A stretch of DNA of 64,000 nt from Taklimakanibacter sp049323275 (GTDB taxonomy: Bacteria > Pseudomonadota > Alphaproteobacteria > Rhizobiales > Aestuariivirgaceae), in contig JBMOOM010000045.1 of assembly GCA_049323275.1 (NCBI GenBank), forward strand, positions 34,335-98,334, written 5' to 3'. Made by a program: the position numbers and the translations under genes. Shown piece by piece: positions 8,267 through 15,826 of this stretch (positions are counted from its first letter, which is position 1; every line of letters starts with the position of its first letter). The notes beneath the pieces are model-generated. The model was given only the letters and a program-made list of their open reading frames with translations, was not told the DNA's origin and did not search any database.

Positions 8267-9273
8267 TTGAAGAATCTCCCGCTGAACAGACGCCGGACGA
8301 TTTCCGGCTCGCGATTGCCGAACAGGCCTTGCGGCCTGAAGAAAAGCACGAGAATGAGGCTCAAGGCCACCACCACCTGGCTGAAGCCGTAAAGGCCCAG
8401 CGACTCCTCGGCCGGGCGCAGCGCTTCCGACAGGCCGGTGATGGCCGCCGCCGCGACGATGGCGCCGAAGATGCTGCCCGCGCCGCCGATCACCACCATG
8501 ACGACCAGGTTGAAGGCGAGCAGCACCGAATAGGTCTTGGGCGTGACCACGGTGATGAGATGGGCGAAGAGCGCGCCCGCCATGGCGGCGAAGACGGCGC
8601 CGATCACGAAAGCGGTGAGTCGCATCCTCACCGTATCGATGCCTGTGCATTCGGCGGCGAGCTCGTTCTCGCGTGTCGCGAACATCGCGCGGCCGAGCGA
8701 GGAGAATTTGATCCGCCAGGCGACCGCGACGACGAGCACCAGGAGCCCGAAGGCCCACCAGACCGAAGCGAGCCTCGGAATTCCGGCGAGCCCTGCCCCG
8801 CCGCGCGTGATTCCGTCCCAGTTCAGCGCCAGATTCTGCACGATGACGATGAGTCCCAGGGTCGCCACCGCCAGATAATGGCCGCGCAACCGCAGGACCG
8901 GAAAGCCGACCACGATGGCGATGAGCGCCGCTACCACGCCGGCCGCGGCGACCGCCGGCAGCAGCGGCAGCTCGAGCCCGGCAAGGAAGGCCGGCAGGTC
9001 GGGCAGCATCGCGGGCTTGCGGCGCGCCGAAAAGGTGAGGATCGCCGCGACATAGGCGCCGATGGTCATGAAGGCCGGATGGCCGAGCGAGAATAGGCCG
9101 GTGAAGCCGTTGGTCAGTGTCAGCGACACGGCGAGCGCCGCGTTGAGCAGGACGATGGCGATCAGCGTCACCAGATAGTCGCTCGCCCCCTGCAGCATGA
9201 GCCACAGCAGCAGCGCCACCACGAGGATGGCCGCCACCGGCGCCAGCAGAGCCTCAAGCGCGTTCTTCGACAT
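8263..9273 (-). CDS. Branched-chain-type ABC permease, LivM-like (system 1)
   Basis: A 336-residue inner-membrane permease with about ten hydrophobic segments. It carries the LivM-type conserved block GLFSLGHPAFMTIGAYVAAIL near residues 60-80 and the C-terminal region GGAGSIFGAIVAAAAITGL. It forms the translocation pore with the LivH-like partner. The 5' end overlaps the livH-like gene by 20 bp and the 3' end overlaps the amidase start (ATGA), indicating tight translational coupling along the operon. Confidence 0.93.
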   Translation of the reverse strand: MSKNALEALLAPVAAILVVALLLWLMLQGASDYLVTLIAIVLLNAALAVSLTLTNGFTGLFSLGHPAFMTIGAYVAAILTFSARRKPAMLPDLPAFLAGLELPLLPAVAAAGVVAALIAIVVGFPVLRLRGHYLAVATLGLIVIVQNLALNWDGITRGGAGLAGIPRLASVWWAFGLLVLVVAVAWRIKFSSLGRAMFATRENELAAECTGIDTVRMRLTAFVIGAVFAAMAGALFAHLITVVTPKTYSVLLAFNLVVMVVIGGAGSIFGAIVAAAAITGLSEALRPAEESLGLYGFSQVVVALSLILVLFFRPQGLFGNREPEIVRRLFSGRFFK

Positions 9274-10144
9274 GGCGCACGAACAACCCCGAGGGCTTGA
9301 GAAGAAGGATGACGATCAGCAGCCCGAAAACGAAGCTGTCGCGATAGCCGGAGAATTCCTGCGGCAGCAGGCCGACGAACAGCACTTCGGCGAGGCCCAA
9401 AATATAGCCGCCCAGCATGGCTCCGCCGATCGAGCCGACGCCGCCGATGACGCAGGCGACGAAAGCCTTGAGCCCCGGCACGAAGCCGAGCAGCGGGTCG
9501 ATCTGGCCGAATTTGCCGCCCCAGAGGAGGCCGGCGGTGGCGGCGAGCGCGCTGCCGATGGCGAAAGCGGCGAGAATGGTGCGGTGGACCGCGACGCCCA
9601 TCAGCCGCGCCGCGGTGAGATTCTCCGCCGTCGCCCGCATCGCGACGCCGAGCCTGGTGCGGTAGACGATGAAGAACAGACCGGCGATCAGCGCCAGGGT
9701 CAGGCCGATGATCAGGAGGTCGGTCACCGAGGCCGAGACCGCGCCAAAGGCGACGCGCTCGCGCATCACGGCAGGAAACAGGAAATTGCGCGGCTGGCCG
9801 GTCAGGATCATCAGGGCGCTGTTCTGGATGACGATCGAGACGGCGAGCGTCGCGATGAAGCCCGTCACCTGCGGCGCGCCGATCAGCGGCCGGAAGATCA
9901 CCGCCCCGATGGTCACACCGGCCATCGCGCCGATGACAGCCACGAAGATCAGGGTCACCGGCCAGGGCACGCCGCCCACCACCATGGCGAGCGTCGTGAA
10001 GGCGCCGATCATCACCAGGTCGCCATGGGCGAAATTGATGAGCCGCACGATGCCGTAGATCATCGAGAAGCCGATCGCCACCAGCGCATAGAGACTGCCG
10101 AGCGCCAGGCCGTTGACGAGCTGCTGGAACAGATACTGGGTCAT
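9254..10144 (-). CDS. Branched-chain-type ABC permease, LivH-like (system 1)
   Basis: A 296-residue permease with the LivH N-terminus (LVNGLALGSLYALVAIGFSMIYG) followed by INFAHGDLVMIGAF, the typical short cytoplasmic motif. The C-terminal GGVGSIGGAMLGGYILG resembles the partner permease. Its ATG overlaps the stop of the LivF-like ATPase gene by one base (TGATG), so translation is probably coupled. It is one half of the membrane pore of importer 1. Confidence 0.93.
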   Translation of the reverse strand: MTQYLFQQLVNGLALGSLYALVAIGFSMIYGIVRLINFAHGDLVMIGAFTTLAMVVGGVPWPVTLIFVAVIGAMAGVTIGAVIFRPLIGAPQVTGFIATLAVSIVIQNSALMILTGQPRNFLFPAVMRERVAFGAVSASVTDLLIIGLTLALIAGLFFIVYRTRLGVAMRATAENLTAARLMGVAVHRTILAAFAIGSALAATAGLLWGGKFGQIDPLLGFVPGLKAFVACVIGGVGSIGGAMLGGYILGLAEVLFVGLLPQEFSGYRDSFVFGLLIVILLLKPSGLFVRHVEERA

Positions 10145-10848
10145 CAGGCGGCCCCCAGATAGAACTGGCGCACCCGGTCATTGCCGGCGAGCTCGCGGCC
10201 GGTGCCGGAAAGCGCGATGCGCCCCTGCTCCATCACATAGGCGCGGTCGGCGATGTCGAGCGCCATCGCGGCATTCTGCTCGATGAGCAGGATCGGGGTG
10301 CCGCGTTTCTTCAAGGCCTCGATGACATCGAAAATGGTTTCAACCGCCTTGGGCGCCAGGCCCAGCGACGGCTCGTCGAGCAGCAGGAGCTTGGGCGAAG
10401 CAATGAGCGCCCGCGCCATGGCCAGCATCATCTGCTCGCCCCCCGACAAAGTGCCGGCGGCGACGGCCTCCCGCTCCTTGAGGATCGGGAACAGCGAATG
10501 GATCTCGGCCATCGTCTCGGGCGCGATGCGGCCGCCATGGACATAAGCGCCCATCGCCAGATTCTCGGCGACCGTCAGCGACTGGAAGATCTGCCGGCCT
10601 TCCGGACAATGAATAAGGCCCGCTTTCACGATCCGCTCCGGCTTCGCTTGCGTGAGGTCGAGCGTGCCGAAGCGGGCGCCGCCGGAGCGCGGCCGCAGAA
10701 GCCCCGACAGGGTCAGCAAGGTCGTCGACTTGCCGGCGCCGTTGGCGCCAATGAGGGCCGCCAGCTCGCCCGCCTCCACCGTGAAGGAAACATCCTTCAG
10801 CACATGGGTGGCGCCGCGCCAGACATTGAGCCCGTTCACCTCAAGCAT
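10144..10848 (-). CDS. ABC transporter ATPase, LivF-like (system 1)
   Basis: A 234-residue nucleotide-binding subunit. Walker A is GANGAGKST (about residues 36-44), the ABC signature is LSGGEQ, Walker B is LLLLDEPSLGL, and the switch His lies beyond it. The short length and the EPSLGLAPKAV segment are typical of LivF rather than LivG. It pairs with the LivG-like ATPase encoded 8 bp overlapping upstream, energising importer 1. Confidence 0.94.
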   Translation of the reverse strand: MLEVNGLNVWRGATHVLKDVSFTVEAGELAALIGANGAGKSTTLLTLSGLLRPRSGGARFGTLDLTQAKPERIVKAGLIHCPEGRQIFQSLTVAENLAMGAYVHGGRIAPETMAEIHSLFPILKEREAVAAGTLSGGEQMMLAMARALIASPKLLLLDEPSLGLAPKAVETIFDVIEALKKRGTPILLIEQNAAMALDIADRAYVMEQGRIALSGTGRELAGNDRVRQFYLGAA

Positions 10849-11626
10849 GGCCGGCTCTCTGCCGCCGGGTGCCGAGATAGGCTTCGATCACCGCCGGATC
10901 GGCCTGCACCTTCTCCGGCGTGCCTTCCGCCACCAGCCGGCCGCGGTTGAGCACCTGGACGCGCCGGCACAGATCCATGATGAGGCGCATGTCATGCTCG
11001 ACCACCAGCACGGCGACGCCGAGCTCGTCATTGATCGTGCGGATGAGCATGGTGAGCATGCGCGTTTCCGCCGGATTGAGTCCCGCCGCCGGCTCGTCGA
11101 GCAGCAGCGCAGCAGGCTGGGTCGCGAGCGCGCGGGCGATCTCGACCCGGCGCTGATCGCCGTAAGAGAGATCGCCGGCGCGCCGGTCGATGAAATCGCC
11201 AAGGCCCAGGCGCGCGATGATGGCGCGGGCTTCATCGGCGATGCGCTTCTCGCTCCTCCAGAAAGCCGGCGTCAGGCCGAGCGTCGCCAGAAGCGAGGCG
11301 CCATATCGCAGATGGCCGCCCGCCATGACATTCTCGAGCACGCTCAGATCGGCGAAGAGGCGGATGTTCTGAAAGGTGCGGGCAAGGCCCGCCGCGGCCA
11401 GCACATGCGGCTTGCGGCCGGTGAGGTCGCGGCCTTTGACGGCGATGCTCCCGGCGGTCGGCTTGAGCACGCCGGTCAGGAGATTGAAGGCCGTCGTCTT
11501 GCCGGCGCCATTGGGACCGATGAGGCCGACGAGGTCGCCCGCGGCAAGGCGCAGCGCATAATTCTCGACGGCCAGCAGACCGCCGAAGCGCCGCGTCAAT
11601 CCTCCTGCTTCCAGCACCACGTCCAC
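10841..11626 (-). CDS. ABC transporter ATPase, LivG-like (system 1)
   Basis: An approximately 261-residue ATPase with Walker A GPNGAGKTT, the LivG-specific segment GLARTFQNIRLFADLSVLENV, the signature LSYGDQRRVEIARAL and Walker B LLLDEPAAGLN. The open frame extends to a TTG at 11674, but a GTG at 11626 is preceded at 11 nt by GGGAGG and starts exactly at the family N-terminus (DVVLEAGGLTRRFGG), so 11626 is preferred. It is the first gene of the importer-1 operon and is divergent from the FGase-like gene. Confidence 0.9.
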   Translation of the reverse strand: MDVVLEAGGLTRRFGGLLAVENYALRLAAGDLVGLIGPNGAGKTTAFNLLTGVLKPTAGSIAVKGRDLTGRKPHVLAAAGLARTFQNIRLFADLSVLENVMAGGHLRYGASLLATLGLTPAFWRSEKRIADEARAIIARLGLGDFIDRRAGDLSYGDQRRVEIARALATQPAALLLDEPAAGLNPAETRMLTMLIRTINDELGVAVLVVEHDMRLIMDLCRRVQVLNRGRLVAEGTPEKVQADPAVIEAYLGTRRQRAGHA

Positions 11627-11732
11627 GCCTGGACCATCCTCCCGGGAATCAGGATAAAACAATGAAGACGTCAATCAAAGGATACAAGTTGATATTGTTC
11701 TATGAATTTGTACTATTTGATACACAGTCAAT
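11627..11732. promoter_or_regulatory. Divergent control region, importer-1 operon and FGase-like gene
   Basis: An AT-rich gap between oppositely transcribed genes. It contains an inverted pair TACAA ... TTGTA about 20 nt apart (roughly 11683-11712) and TTTGATACACA just before the FGase start. The second resembles the TTTGATTTAATACAT upstream of the RpiR gene. These could be sites for the same regulator; this is inferred from short matches only. Confidence 0.35.
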
Positions 11733-12512
11733 ATGCCTGATGCGATGACCGAAACCCCGATCCTCCAGCCCGACGAACCCGCCCCGCTCGAAATCCACAA
11801 TGGCGAGGCCGCGTCCGATTTCTTCCTGATCTGCGAGCATGCGGGCCGGCTTCTGCCCCGCGGCGCCGGTTCCCTGGGCCTGCCCGAGACGGAGCTTACC
11901 CGTCATATTGCCTGGGACATCGGCGCCCGCGATGTCGCCACGGCGCTCGCCGACCGGTTGGCGGCGCCCCTCTTCATGCAGCGTTATTCACGCCTCTTCT
12001 GCGACTGCAACCGCAAGCCGCATGTCGCCTCCTTCGCCCCGGAAGTGAGCGAGGCGACCGTAATTCCCGGCAATCGCGGCCTGAGGGAGGCTGATCGTCA
12101 ACGCCGCGCCGAGGCGGTCTTCTGGCCCTTCCACAATGCTGTTACGAAAGCTCTCGATCGCCGGCTGGCGCAGAAACGGCTCACCCTGCTGGTCACCATC
12201 CATAGTTTCACGCCGGTGTTCCTCGGCAAGAATCGCCCCTGGCAGGTCGGCGTCATGTTCCGCAAGGACAAGTTCTTTGCGCCGCAGGTCACCCAATGGC
12301 TCACCGACAACACCGATTTCACGGTCGGCATCAACGAACCCTACAAGGTCTCGGACGACGACTATACCGTTCCGGTCCATGGCGAGGGCCGCGACCTGCC
12401 CCATGTCGAATTCGAGATCCGCAATGACCTGATTCCGGACAGACAAGCAGCCGGTAAATGGGCCAATCTCCTTGCCCAGGCTCTGAATTTCGGTTCCAAG
12501 GCACTTTCTTGA
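11733..12512 (+). CDS. N-formylglutamate amidohydrolase-family protein
   Basis: A 259-residue metal-dependent amidohydrolase of the FGase fold. It has FLICEHAGRLLP near residues 30-41, WDIGARDVATALADRL near 69-84, RYSRLFCDCNR, VTIHSFTPVF (metal His) and the C-terminal HVEFEIRNDLI. HutG-type enzymes split N-formylglutamate to formate and glutamate; relatives outside hut operons are of unknown specificity. No hut genes are present here. Instead it diverges from an ABC importer operon that ends in an amidase, and a GS-like ligase is nearby, so it may act on a gamma-glutamyl or N-acyl intermediate (inference). Confidence 0.85.
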   Translation: MPDAMTETPILQPDEPAPLEIHNGEAASDFFLICEHAGRLLPRGAGSLGLPETELTRHIAWDIGARDVATALADRLAAPLFMQRYSRLFCDCNRKPHVASFAPEVSEATVIPGNRGLREADRQRRAEAVFWPFHNAVTKALDRRLAQKRLTLLVTIHSFTPVFLGKNRPWQVGVMFRKDKFFAPQVTQWLTDNTDFTVGINEPYKVSDDDYTVPVHGEGRDLPHVEFEIRNDLIPDRQAAGKWANLLAQALNFGSKALS

Positions 12513-12582
12513 CTTTCGGCCTGCCTTCGGCCATATCCCCCGCCAACCGAAGCCGGGCCATGGCGCGCCCGAGGAGAATGTT

Positions 12583-12750
12583 ATGGCCAAAGGCAATGTG
12601 ATCAAGATCAAGCTGCAGTCGACAGCGGATACCGGTTACTTCTACGTGACCAAGAAGAACTCGCGCACCAAGACCGAGAAGTTCACCTTCAAGAAGTACG
12701 ATCCGGTCGCGCGCAAGCACGTCGAGTTCAAAGAGACCAAGATCAAGTAA
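12583..12750 (+). CDS. rpmG: 50S ribosomal protein L33
   Basis: A 55-residue protein, MAKGNVIKIKLQSTADTGYF onward, with the L33 core YVTKKNSRTKTEKFTFKKYDP and the ending HVEFKETKIK. It lacks the CxxC zinc pairs, as is usual for alphaproteobacterial L33. The ribosome binding site GAGGAG lies about 7 nt upstream of the ATG. A strong intrinsic terminator follows 24 nt after the stop, so it forms a single-gene unit. Confidence 0.96.
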   Translation: MAKGNVIKIKLQSTADTGYFYVTKKNSRTKTEKFTFKKYDPVARKHVEFKETKIK

Positions 12751-12773
12751 TTCTGACATTCAGAATTTGCATG

Positions 12774-12804
12774 AAAGGCACCGCCTCGAAGGCGGTGCCT
12801 TTTT
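12774..12804 (+). terminator. Intrinsic terminator of rpmG
   Basis: A perfect 12-bp stem (AAAGGCACCGCC with GGCGGTGCCTTT) with a TCGAA loop runs directly into a T tract. It is a textbook rho-independent terminator on the plus strand. Confidence 0.93.
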
Positions 12805-12853
12805 GATATGTTGCGTCTGATCCCTCGCCCCTCATCCGCACAGGAGATGCGCC

Positions 12854-14341
12854 ATGGCCGCCGCTGAAGATTATCGCACCCAGATCTCGCAGGTCTCGTA
12901 TCGCAACCAGGCTTTCATCGCCGGCAAGTTCGCGGCCGCCGCCTCGGGCAAGACATTCGACTGCATCTCGCCGGTCGACGGCAAGGTTTTGACCAAGGTC
13001 GCCGAATGCGACAAGGAAGATGTCGAGCGCGCGGTCAAGGCCGCCCGCGCCGTCTTCGAGAAAGGCAGCTGGTCGCAGATGGCGCCGCTGCAGCGCAAGC
13101 GCGTGATGCTCAAATGGGTGGCGCTCATCGAGAAGCATGCGCAGGAGCTCGCCCTCCTCGAGACGCTCGATGTCGGCAAGCCGATCGCGCAGTCGCTGCC
13201 CGTCGATGTCGGCTCCACGATCAAGTGCCTGCAGTGGTATGCCGAGACCGCCGACAAGATCTATGATGAGCTGGCGCCGGCGCGCCCCGATTCGATCTCG
13301 ATGATCACCCGCGAGCCGATCGGCGTCGTGGGCGCCGTGGTGCCGTGGAACTTCCCGCTGCTGATGGCGTCGTGGAAGCTGGGGCCGGCGCTCGCCACCG
13401 GCAATTCCGTCATCCTCAAGCCCGCCGAGCAGTCGCCGCTGACCGCGCTCCGCATCGCCGAGCTCGCCGCCGAAGCCGGGCTGCCCGAAGGCGTGCTCAA
13501 CGTGCTGCCGGGATACGGTGAGACCGCCGGCCAGGCCCTCGGCCGCCATATGGATGTCGACATGATCGCCTTCACCGGCTCGACCGAGGTCGGCAAGTTC
13601 TTCCTGCGTTATGCGGGCGAGAGCAACATGAAGCACGTGGCGCTCGAGACCGGCGGCAAGTCGCCCAACATCGTCTTCGGCGACGTCGCCGACATCAATC
13701 ACGCGGCCGCCTCGGCCGCCGCCGGCGTGTTCTACAATTCGGGTCAGGTCTGCACCGCGGCGACCCGCATCATCGTGCAGGAGAAGATCAAGGACCAGTT
13801 CGTCGAGCTGGTCGCCAAGCATGCCGACAAATGGCGCCCCAAGGACCCGCTCGATCCCAAGACCGCGATGGGCTCGATGGTCGATGAGGGCCAGATGGAC
13901 CGGGTGCTGAGCTATATCGACATCGGCCGCAAGGAAGGCGCCAAGGTCGCCTTCGGCGGCGAGCGGGCGCGCCGCAACACCGGCGGCTTCTATGTCGAGC
14001 CGACCATCTTCGACGACGTGAAGAACTCGATGCGCATCGCGCAGGAGGAGATTTTCGGTCCGGTCGTCGCCACCATCACCTTCAAGGACGACGAAGAGGC
14101 CGTGAAGATCGCCAACGACACGATCTACGGCCTGCAGGCGAGCCTGTGGACCCGCGACATCACCCGCGCCCACAAGGTCGCGCGTGCCTTGCGCGCCGGC
14201 ACCGTCAATATCAACGCGACCGATGGCGGCGACATCACGGCGCCCTTCGGCGGCTACAAGCAGTCGGGCATCGGGCGCGACAAGTCGCTCCACGCCCTGG
14301 AAAAGTACCAGCAGATCAAGCACACCTACATTCAGCTCTAA
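12854..14341 (+). CDS. NAD(P)-dependent aldehyde dehydrogenase (PuuC-like)
   Basis: A 495-residue ALDH that oxidises an aldehyde to the acid. It has the nucleotide-binding PWNFPLLMASWKLGPAL, the general-base Glu in ALETGGKSP (near residue 266) and the nucleophile Cys in NSGQVCTAATR (near residue 300), with IFGPVV and GGYKQSGIGRD at the C-terminus. Overall it most resembles gamma-glutamyl-gamma-aminobutyraldehyde / betaine-type dehydrogenases. The start ATG has AGGAGA 6 nt upstream. It is a separate unit 2 kb from the amidohydrolase/GS-like island; a joint amine pathway is possible but unproven. Substrate specificity cannot be set from sequence alone. Confidence 0.88.
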   Translation: MAAAEDYRTQISQVSYRNQAFIAGKFAAAASGKTFDCISPVDGKVLTKVAECDKEDVERAVKAARAVFEKGSWSQMAPLQRKRVMLKWVALIEKHAQELALLETLDVGKPIAQSLPVDVGSTIKCLQWYAETADKIYDELAPARPDSISMITREPIGVVGAVVPWNFPLLMASWKLGPALATGNSVILKPAEQSPLTALRIAELAAEAGLPEGVLNVLPGYGETAGQALGRHMDVDMIAFTGSTEVGKFFLRYAGESNMKHVALETGGKSPNIVFGDVADINHAAASAAAGVFYNSGQVCTAATRIIVQEKIKDQFVELVAKHADKWRPKDPLDPKTAMGSMVDEGQMDRVLSYIDIGRKEGAKVAFGGERARRNTGGFYVEPTIFDDVKNSMRIAQEEIFGPVVATITFKDDEEAVKIANDTIYGLQASLWTRDITRAHKVARALRAGTVNINATDGGDITAPFGGYKQSGIGRDKSLHALEKYQQIKHTYIQL

Positions 14342-14360
14342 ATCTCCGCACCCGGCACAC

Positions 14361-14433
14361 ACCGCATCGAGGAGGCCACTCGATGCGGTCCGTGATTATT
14401 TCGGAGATGCGGCGGACCTGACCGGCGGGGCGG
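14361..14433 (+). repeat. Hairpin repeat, copy A
   Basis: This begins with a perfect 11-bp inverted repeat (ACCGCATCGAG, 7-nt loop GAGGCCA, CTCGATGCGGT; 14361-14389). The later block GGAGATGCGGCGGACCTGA is at 14403-14421. Both blocks recur in the same order and orientation at 20362-20442. GAGGAGG at 14369-14375 is a near-perfect ribosome binding site 7 nt before an ATG at 14383. The pair of copies brackets the AraC/autotransporter genes. Confidence 0.85.
14383..14421 (+). CDS. Possible 12-residue peptide within repeat A
   Basis: The reading frame MRSVIISEMRRT follows a strong GAGGAGG site at ideal spacing. Its start codon lies in the 3' arm of the hairpin and half of the ribosome binding site lies in the 5' arm, so folding would block initiation. 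In copy B the equivalent start gives only MRSRTG, and the terminal MRRT is a separate frame there. The peptide is therefore not conserved as a whole, and coding function is speculative. Confidence 0.25.
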   Translation: MRSVIISEMRRT

Positions 14434-14656
14434 TTGTCAACGACACCCCTCGCCGGCGGGTCCTAAAAACCGGCCAGTTCGCCTTGCCGTATCTGACCAG
14501 ATCAATCAGGTGATTGTCGCCGTCGACATCGCGCACGTCGATGCCCGCAGGCCGTTGGCGCTATCTCGACGAGCCCGCTGATCGTGGAGCCTCGACCGTA
14601 GGGGCTGCGCCACACAGAAAGACAAAGATGCGTCGCTGCGACGGCATGTCAATAGA

Positions 14657-15811
14657 ATGAGACACCTTGCAAAATCTGAAGCGGTTGGGCACCCTGCTTC
14701 GCGTCAGCCTGGAATCCGAACGCGCATGAAGCCGCCAGAGTCACAATCGATCCGCCTTGCACCGAACAAGGTGAGCCTGTCGGTCGATGCCGGCAATGCG
14801 CGCGAGTTCGATCTTTGGCGCGCCGGCTATTCCCCCCTCTATGAGATGGATGCCCAAAGCGCAGCCGCTCGTGCCTCCTTCCGTGCCGGGGTGACCGGCT
14901 ACAACCTCGCGGACATTGTCCTCATTAGCGGCTACTCCTCGGCAGCGACACTGCAGCGCACAGTACGGACGATTGCGCGCAGCAATGTCCAGCACATCAG
15001 CCTGAATGTCTATTCAGAGGGCGGCTGCGCTCTCGACATAGAGGGTCACGCCACCGAAGTTCGCCCTGGCGATGCCTTCTTCATCGACATGACGCGCCGC
15101 AGCACCTTGCGGACATCGGATTTCAAGAGCCTGACGCTCATCCTGCCAAGAACATTGCTCGCACAGCACGTCGCCGGTCTCGACAGCCTTCACGGCAAGG
15201 TCCTGCCGGGCAAAACGCCGCTGAACGAGATGCTGGCCGCTCATATGCGAATGCTCTATGCGCAAGCCTCATCGCTTGATTATCCCGACATGCATGCGGC
15301 GGCGCGCGGAACAGCGGCCCTGGTTGCGGCCTTCGCTGGGGCATCGGTCGACGGGCGCGAGCTGATCTCGCAAATGGCTGTCAGCGCCTCCCTGGATACC
15401 TGCCGGCGCATGATCGACGCGACGCTCCACCACCCGGCTCTGGGGCCCGAGTCCCTGTGCAACAGGCTGGGCGTATCGCGCGCCAAGCTCTATCGCCTGT
15501 TCGAGCCGCTGGGCGGGGTCAGTCAATATATCCAGCAGCGCCGGCTGATGCGCGCCTATCGGATGATCGTCGACCCGATACATGCGCGCGAGCGTATCAG
15601 CACCATCGCCACGCGATGTGGCTTCATCAATATTTCGGCATTCAACCGGGTCTTTCGGCAGATCCATGGCATGTCGCCAACCGAATTGCGTATCGCTTCC
15701 ACATGTGCCGGGAGGGAGAATGCCGAACTCTCCGGAGACGGAGCCTACGGCACCATGAAACGCTGGCTTCATGGTCCCGATGCGATGATCACACCATCAG
15801 CAGCGGAATAG
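14657..15811 (+). CDS. AraC-family transcriptional regulator
   Basis: A 384-residue regulator with an N-terminal cupin-like effector domain of the AraC_binding_2 type (residues ~60-230, including VRPGDAFFIDMTRR) and a C-terminal double helix-turn-helix (~265-360: LCNRLGVSRAKLYRLFEPLGGVSQYIQQRRL ending in ISTIATRCGFINISAFNRVFRQIHGMSP). This is the arrangement of regulators such as FeaR and NdmR-like proteins. A second in-frame ATG at 14726 could be the true start, because residues 1-23 are poorly conserved in character. It converges on the autotransporter gene with a 15-bp gap, and both are enclosed by the hairpin repeats, so regulation of that adhesin is plausible but unproven. Confidence 0.88.
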   Translation: MRHLAKSEAVGHPASRQPGIRTRMKPPESQSIRLAPNKVSLSVDAGNAREFDLWRAGYSPLYEMDAQSAAARASFRAGVTGYNLADIVLISGYSSAATLQRTVRTIARSNVQHISLNVYSEGGCALDIEGHATEVRPGDAFFIDMTRRSTLRTSDFKSLTLILPRTLLAQHVAGLDSLHGKVLPGKTPLNEMLAAHMRMLYAQASSLDYPDMHAAARGTAALVAAFAGASVDGRELISQMAVSASLDTCRRMIDATLHHPALGPESLCNRLGVSRAKLYRLFEPLGGVSQYIQQRRLMRAYRMIVDPIHARERISTIATRCGFINISAFNRVFRQIHGMSPTELRIASTCAGRENAELSGDGAYGTMKRWLHGPDAMITPSAAE

Positions 15812-15826
15812 GATCAGCGGCCGGCG

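Larger units (their letters stand above)
14342..14656. other. Intergenic region with repeat copy A
   Basis: A 315-bp gap between the ALDH and AraC genes. It holds the hairpin repeat at 14361-14433 and further GC-rich inverted segments (for example near 14445-14480). Apart from the 12-codon reading frame in the repeat, no gene is convincing. A promoter for the AraC gene must lie in its 3' part but no clear -35/-10 pair was seen. Confidence 0.6.

Noticed and set aside
7628..9205. 525-residue fused reading of amidase with upstream sequence
   Set aside because: The upstream part is livM read in another frame; the ATGA junction and family start place the amidase start at 8266.
12331..12759. Minus-strand frames opposite the FGase-like gene and rpmG
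   Set aside because: They are shadows; L33 is fully recognisable on the plus strand in this interval.
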